Shown here piece by piece: positions 27,893 through 32,713 of a stretch of DNA of 32,713 bases (position 1 is the first letter of the stretch; each line of letters begins with the position of its first letter). A program made the translations under genes and the position numbers. The notes below the pieces were generated by a model that was given only the letters and a program-made list of their open reading frames with translations, ran no database searches and was not told the origin of the DNA. The DNA comes from Treponema sp. (lineage in GTDB: Bacteria; Spirochaetota; Spirochaetia; Treponematales; Breznakiellaceae): assembly GCA_031268385.1 (NCBI GenBank), contig JAIRXH010000030.1, forward strand, positions 1 to 32,713, in the 5' to 3' direction.

Positions 27893-29386
27893 ATGCCTGT
27901 TCAGGAATTGGTTGTTGATGAAACAAAGGTAAAAAAGGCCGTCCAGTCGGGAATACCGCTGACTATTACTACTTTTACCCTTCCTCACGAGATAGAACTG
28001 TATATTGAACAGGTTATTACTGTTTTTCTCCGTCTCGTGAACCAGGAAAAACTGAAAGATTATATTGTATACTGCGTCCAGGAGCTGTCGGTAAATGCCA
28101 AAAAGGCCAATACCAAAAGGGTTTATTTTAACGAACGGGGGCTGGATCTCTCCAATCCTGATGATTACAAAGAGGGAATGACGAATTTCAAGGAAAATAC
28201 CCTCAATAATATTGCCCATTACCTTCAGCTTCAAAAGGATCAGGGGCTGTACATCAAGTTGATATTCCAGATCAAGAACAATATTGTCCATATTGAGGTA
28301 CGAAACAACGTAGCGGTTACCAAAACCGAGCTGATCCGCATTCATGACAAACTGGCCCGTTCCCGGCAGTACAATAATCTGGAAGACGCCCTTTCGCAGG
28401 TTCTGGACGATTCGGAAGGCGCCGGGCTGGGACTGGTAATTCTGGTGCTGATGCTGAAAAAGATGGGCCTTGATGAGCACTGTTTTGACATTACGGGAAC
28501 CGACAAAGAGACCATCGCCAGAATTGTGATTCCCCTGGAACAGACGCAGGTGGAAAGCTATTCGGTTCTTTCGGAGACCATTGTCAATAATGTCAATTCA
28601 CTGCCCCAGTTCCCCGAAAACATCCTCATGGTTCAAAAACTCATCAACGATCCAAAGTCCGACATGTCCGATATAGCCCGGCAGATTTCCATGGACCCGG
28701 CCCTGACGGCGGATTTGCTGAAAATTGTCAATTCGGCCCAGTATATGCTTTCCAAGAAGGTCGACAGCATCTCCGAAGCGGTCAAAATGGTGGGTATACG
28801 GGGCATCAAAAACCTGTTGTATTCCTACGGGACGCAGAAGGTTCTGGGCGATGATACCGCGGACAAGAAAGTACTCTGGGAACATTCGTACAAAACCGCC
28901 TTTTACGCCTACAACCTTGTCAAGAATTTCAAAAAAGACAACAACCTCTTGGACGATGCGTATGTCGGCGGCATTCTGCACGATATGGGGAAGATCATTT
29001 TTTCCAACGTTCACCCGGATCTTCTGGACAAGATAAAGAATTTTTGCGCCGAAAAAAACCTGCCGTCGTCTACCTTTGAAGATCTGGCGGCCGGCCTTAA
29101 CCACGCCGGAATAGGGGCCCTTATCGCCGAAAAGTGGAATTTCCCCGAAGGCCTTGTGGCCGCCATACGGTTTCACCATGATCCGGAATCGGCGCCCAAA
29201 GACACCCGGAATCTTGTTGATACGGTGTATTTGGCAAACATGTTCTGTGAATACGAGGCGGGCAATGTCGCCTTTGATCAGTTTGATTTTCCAATATTGG
29301 AAAATTACGGCATCCACACGAAAAAACAGGTTGACGGCCTTCTGGAACGTTTCAGGCAGGGATTCAAGAAGGAAAATCAGAAGTAA
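27893..29386 (+). CDS. HDOD-domain signalling protein with N-terminal GHKL ATPase-like module
   Basis: N-box-like CVQELSVNAKKAN, G-box-like SEGAGLGL, then HDOD FPENILMVQKLINDPKSDMSDIARQISMDPALTADLLKIVNSA and GGILHDMGKI. ORF track opens at GTG 27764, but TATAAT lies at 27758-27763; ATG 27893 has AAGGA upstream. Confidence 0.75.
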   Translation: MPVQELVVDETKVKKAVQSGIPLTITTFTLPHEIELYIEQVITVFLRLVNQEKLKDYIVYCVQELSVNAKKANTKRVYFNERGLDLSNPDDYKEGMTNFKENTLNNIAHYLQLQKDQGLYIKLIFQIKNNIVHIEVRNNVAVTKTELIRIHDKLARSRQYNNLEDALSQVLDDSEGAGLGLVILVLMLKKMGLDEHCFDITGTDKETIARIVIPLEQTQVESYSVLSETIVNNVNSLPQFPENILMVQKLINDPKSDMSDIARQISMDPALTADLLKIVNSAQYMLSKKVDSISEAVKMVGIRGIKNLLYSYGTQKVLGDDTADKKVLWEHSYKTAFYAYNLVKNFKKDNNLLDDAYVGGILHDMGKIIFSNVHPDLLDKIKNFCAEKNLPSSTFEDLAAGLNHAGIGALIAEKWNFPEGLVAAIRFHHDPESAPKDTRNLVDTVYLANMFCEYEAGNVAFDQFDFPILENYGIHTKKQVDGLLERFRQGFKKENQK

Positions 29387-29505
29387 CGAAAGGGGCGGTT
29401 TCAAGATTCGGTAGTCCGATGGACTGATTCTGGAACCGGTTTGCATTCCAAAAATCACGATTGTGGACCTTGTGCAATTTCCGCATTTTTCTGTAATCTC
29501 GATGT

Positions 29506-30729
29506 GTGCCCTACGACAAAAAACTCAATCAATTTCAGATTGCACAGACGAACAAATACAATGTGTACCGCTGCCTGATACGGGAAGGGCCGATTAACCG
29601 CGCGGCCATTGCCAAGCGGATGGATTTGAGCATTCCCACGGTTATGGCAATCGTGGACGACCTGTTCAAAAAGAAGATTGTCCGGTCCATGGGCAAGGGT
29701 GAATTCGGGGTTGGGAAACAGCCGGAAATTCTGGAGATAGAACCGGAGCGGTTTTTCTTTATAGGCGCGGATATAGGCCGCGGTACAATCCGCATTGTGA
29801 TGAATAACGCGGTGGGGGAGCAGATCGCCTGCATGCGGGAGCCCACAGGGGACCCCTTTCCCGGGCGGGAATTTATCGCTCATGTGCAGAAACTCATACT
29901 GCAGTTTGTGGAACAGCGCCGTATAGACGCCTCCCATATTCTGGGAGCCGGTATCGCCATGCCGGGGCTTATAGAGCGGGGAACGGGGAAGGTTATCATT
30001 GCGCCCGATTTTGGCTGGAAAGATATTCCCCTGCAAGACTGGCTGCAGGAGAATGTACCATATCCTGTTCTGGTAAAAAATTCGACCCACGCGCTGGCCG
30101 TCAACGAAAGTTACATTCCCGGCGTTGACGATGTGCATACCACCTTCTGCGTAAATCTGGGCTACGGCATAGGCGCCGCCATTATCACCGGGGAAGATCT
30201 TTATGACGGAACCGGCGGCATCAGCGGCGAACTGGGGCATTGCGTGGTTGACCGGGACGGCCCTTTGTGCAAATGCGGCAATATCGGCTGCCTGGAGGCG
30301 GTCGCTTCCGGGGAGGCCATTGCCCGCCAGGCGCAGACAATTATTGCCCATCACGGCCGCTCGATGATGACGGAACTCTGCGGGGGAAACGCGGCAAATA
30401 TTGACGCGAAGATGGTTTTTGAAGCCGCGAACGCCGGGGACAACCCGGCGCTCAAGATTATCAATACGGCGGCCATGTATATAGGCATAGGGATTTCCAT
30501 GGCGGTGAACATACTCGACCCGGACCGGGTGGTTATCTGCGGCGGGCTTATGCGGAATGGTCCTTACTTTTTTGAAAGGATCAGGGCCAGCATGGAAGAA
30601 CATGTGGTGACCAGGTCAAGCCGCAGTCTGCTGCTTTCCGCCGGAACCGGGGGAGAATACAGTACGGCAAACGGAGCCTGCCGGGTGCTTGTGAATACCC
30701 TTTGGGTCCAGCGGGCGCTGCCCATATAA
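29506..30729 (+). CDS. ROK-family transcriptional regulator
   Basis: N-terminal wHTH GPINRAAIAKRMDLSIPTVMAIVDDLFKK; ROK GISGELGHCVVDRDGPLCKCGNIGCLEAVASGEAI. Confidence 0.93.
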   Translation: MPYDKKLNQFQIAQTNKYNVYRCLIREGPINRAAIAKRMDLSIPTVMAIVDDLFKKKIVRSMGKGEFGVGKQPEILEIEPERFFFIGADIGRGTIRIVMNNAVGEQIACMREPTGDPFPGREFIAHVQKLILQFVEQRRIDASHILGAGIAMPGLIERGTGKVIIAPDFGWKDIPLQDWLQENVPYPVLVKNSTHALAVNESYIPGVDDVHTTFCVNLGYGIGAAIITGEDLYDGTGGISGELGHCVVDRDGPLCKCGNIGCLEAVASGEAIARQAQTIIAHHGRSMMTELCGGNAANIDAKMVFEAANAGDNPALKIINTAAMYIGIGISMAVNILDPDRVVICGGLMRNGPYFFERIRASMEEHVVTRSSRSLLLSAGTGGEYSTANGACRVLVNTLWVQRALPI

Positions 30730-30772
30730 TCGGGCGTTTTGGAACAGCCTCAACGTACATGAAAAATTTTTC

Positions 30773-30834
30773 TTGACAAACGGAAAAAGTGGGTTTATGC
30801 TTATACCTTAATCGCATTAATTTAGACGGTCTAA
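30773..30834 (+). promoter_or_regulatory. Sigma70 promoter with two downstream palindromes
   Basis: TTGACA (30773-30778)-17-TATGCT (30796-30801); TTAAT-CGC-ATTAA (30808-30820); TTAGAC-G-GTCTAA (30822-30834). Confidence 0.7.
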
Positions 30835-30858
30835 CTTATTATGTATGGAGGATATACG

Positions 30859-31698
30859 GTGCGGACCCGGACAAAAGCGGTAAATATTGGACATCTCCTG
30901 ATTATCATTTTTATGGCGGCGATAATGGTGTGCAGTTTTTTTCCTTTTGTATGGATGATCCTGAATTCTTTCCGTACGATAAACGAATTATACATGAATC
31001 CGCTGGATATACCCAAAAATTTCGATTTCAGCGTATTTGCCCGCGCTTGGGGGAAGGCCCATTTTGATTTTGCCATAAGAAATACGGTCTTTCTTACCGT
31101 GATTACAACGACACTTATCGTTTCGCTGTCTTCTTTCGCGGCGTATCCCCTTGCCAGGATGCGGTTCAGGGGCCGGGGTTTTCTTTATATGTTCATAATC
31201 AGCGGCCAAATAGTATCGGCCCAGATCATCCTTATTCCCCTGTTTGTACTGTTCCGCAATTTGCAGCTTCTGGGGAATCTGTGGTCGGTGATCCTCGCGG
31301 TGTCCGCGGGCGGTATTCCCTTTTCAACCCTGCTTTTTGTAAACGCCTTTAAGGAAATACCAAGGGAAATTGACGATTCTACGGAGATAGACGGATGTTC
31401 GCGTTTACAGTATTTTTTCAAGATCCTGATCCCCCTTACCATGCCGATCTTCGCCAGTGTAATCATTTTTCAGGCACTGGGTATATGGAACGAGTATCTC
31501 CTGTCGCTTACCTTCCTTAACCGGGCCGATTCCAGGACCATAACCCTGGAACTGAAAAATTTCTTCGGCGCCTATCAGAGCGACTGGCCGGGGGCATTTG
31601 CCGCCCTTTCTATGACGGTCCTCCCAATTCTGGTTCTGTACCTCTTTTTGCAGAAATATTTCATCAAGGGACTGACCGCCGGAGCGGTTAAAGGATAG
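30859..31698 (+). CDS. Carbohydrate ABC transporter permease, MalG type
   Basis: Multi-TM with EAA-like loop EIPREIDDSTEIDGCSRLQYFFKILIPLTMP; GTG 30859 after GGAGG. ORF track opens at 30841. Confidence 0.9.
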   Translation: MRTRTKAVNIGHLLIIIFMAAIMVCSFFPFVWMILNSFRTINELYMNPLDIPKNFDFSVFARAWGKAHFDFAIRNTVFLTVITTTLIVSLSSFAAYPLARMRFRGRGFLYMFIISGQIVSAQIILIPLFVLFRNLQLLGNLWSVILAVSAGGIPFSTLLFVNAFKEIPREIDDSTEIDGCSRLQYFFKILIPLTMPIFASVIIFQALGIWNEYLLSLTFLNRADSRTITLELKNFFGAYQSDWPGAFAALSMTVLPILVLYLFLQKYFIKGLTAGAVKG

Positions 31699-31702
31699 CG
31701 CG

Positions 31703-32596
31703 ATGACCAAACGGAATTACACTCCCTATCTGTTTATATTACCGGCCACGGCAATGCTGATAGTGTTTCTTTATTATCCGGTAATAGGCGCGCTGGACAT
31801 TTCCCTTTACGAATGGAGCGGCATGGGTCCGCGCACATTTGTCGCCTTTGGCAATTACACGAACGCCCTCGGGAGCGCGACATTCTGGCATTCCCTCAGG
31901 CTTACCTTTTTGTGGGTTCTCCTCAGCACGGTAATACTTCCCATAGGGGGCCTTCTTCTGGCCGTGCTGATTGAATACACCACAAAGGCCCGGTTTATGG
32001 CGGGTCTTTCAAGGACCATACTCTTCATGCCCATGATGATGTCCCTTGTGGCGGTGGGGCTTCTGTGGTCCCTCATCTTTAATCCGACCATGGGCCTTTT
32101 AAATACCCTGCTTGTAAAGATGCATCTCATGAATCCCATGGCGCCCCTGAATCTGCTGGGCAGGGCCAATACCGCCATTTTTGCCGCCTTTGTACCGGCC
32201 GTATGGCAGTGGTCCGGTTTCGGCATGGTGATCATCTCGGCGGCCATGATGAACATACCCCAGGAACTGCTTGAAGCGGCGGCGGTGGACGGCGCCGGAA
32301 AGATACGGCAGTTTTTCTCCATTGTGCTGCCCCTTCTTCTGCCCACCATTTTTACCTGCGCCATGCTCCACCTTATCGGCGGTTTCAAGGCCTTTGATCT
32401 TGTCTATACCATGACGGCGGGCGGTCCCGGAGACGCGACCATGGTGTCTTCTCTGTATATGTTCCGTCAGGCGTTTATAGACCACAAATTCGGCTATGCC
32501 ACCGCCATAGCGGCAATTTTATTTTTGATGATATTTGTCTTTACCTATGTTTTTAACCGCCTTAACGACAGGGTAAGGGAAAATGTCGGTTATTAG
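31703..32596 (+). CDS. Carbohydrate ABC transporter permease, MalF type
   Basis: Multi-TM with EAA-like loop NIPQELLEAAAVDGAGKIRQFFSIVLPLLLPT. Confidence 0.9.
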   Translation: MTKRNYTPYLFILPATAMLIVFLYYPVIGALDISLYEWSGMGPRTFVAFGNYTNALGSATFWHSLRLTFLWVLLSTVILPIGGLLLAVLIEYTTKARFMAGLSRTILFMPMMMSLVAVGLLWSLIFNPTMGLLNTLLVKMHLMNPMAPLNLLGRANTAIFAAFVPAVWQWSGFGMVIISAAMMNIPQELLEAAAVDGAGKIRQFFSIVLPLLLPTIFTCAMLHLIGGFKAFDLVYTMTAGGPGDATMVSSLYMFRQAFIDHKFGYATAIAAILFLMIFVFTYVFNRLNDRVRENVGY

Positions 32597-32646
32597 GGTA
32601 ACGCTGATTAACTTGTGGCTAATCAGCGTTACCCTATGTTTTTTCT
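32594..32646 (+). terminator. Rho-independent terminator
   Basis: Perfect 17-bp stem TAGGGTAACGCTGATTA / TAATCAGCGTTACCCTA, 9-nt loop, then TGTTTTTTCT. The stem begins at the stop codon. Confidence 0.9.
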
Positions 32647-32713
32647 CGTTTTCCTGCGGAAAACTGCGAAAAAACTACATTAAAGTAGCACTGATTTATT
32701 CGCATTCGAATAA

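Noticed and set aside
29413-29425. AGTCC-GAT-GGACT mini-hairpin after the HDOD gene
   Set aside because: Five-bp stem without a U-tract; could occur by chance.
29455-30603. 382-aa minus-strand ORF opposite the ROK gene
   Set aside because: Antisense shadow; the ROK signature on the plus strand is unambiguous.
1-32713. CRISPR array, tRNA, rRNA, transposase or phage genes
   Set aside because: No regularly spaced repeat array, recognised tRNA/rRNA sequence, or integrase/transposase motif seen; a tRNAscan/Infernal run would be needed to exclude small RNAs.

Overview
This 32.7 kb window is bacterial chromosome. Protein character suggests a spirochaete, probably Treponema-like; that is inference and no database was searched. 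Left part: lipase-like hydrolase, glycerate kinase (DUF4147/MOFRL type), gyrA, ferritin and a 550-aa orphan protein. Next come a frameshifted CAP-domain lipoprotein gene and an XRE regulator. The centre is a 10 kb sugar (rhamnose-type) regulon: two AraC regulators, an SGNH esterase, two paralogous sugar-binding proteins, an arabinose/fucose-isomerase-like enzyme, an RbsA-type ATPase, two permeases and L-rhamnose mutarotase. A second XRE paralog sits beside a lipoprotein/beta-barrel pair. The right part holds a ~954-aa orphan protein, a small membrane protein, lspA, a Nif3-like protein, a membrane hydrolase, a GHKL-like+HDOD fusion, a ROK regulator and a MalG/MalF-type permease pair. The strongest non-gene observations are: (i) three spaced copies of TTTTTTACATC-N8-AAAAATATCCATT, each upstream of a different sugar-regulon gene; (ii) two XRE paralogs with near-identical palindromic promoters, about 12.5 kb apart in direct orientation around the sugar regulon; (iii) several genes whose start codon falls at or within ~10 nt of the predicted transcription start with no Shine-Dalgarno; (iv) a ferritin promoter whose -35 is embedded in a perfect palindrome; (v) two terminators sharing the same stem core. 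All functional names come from motif recognition by eye.
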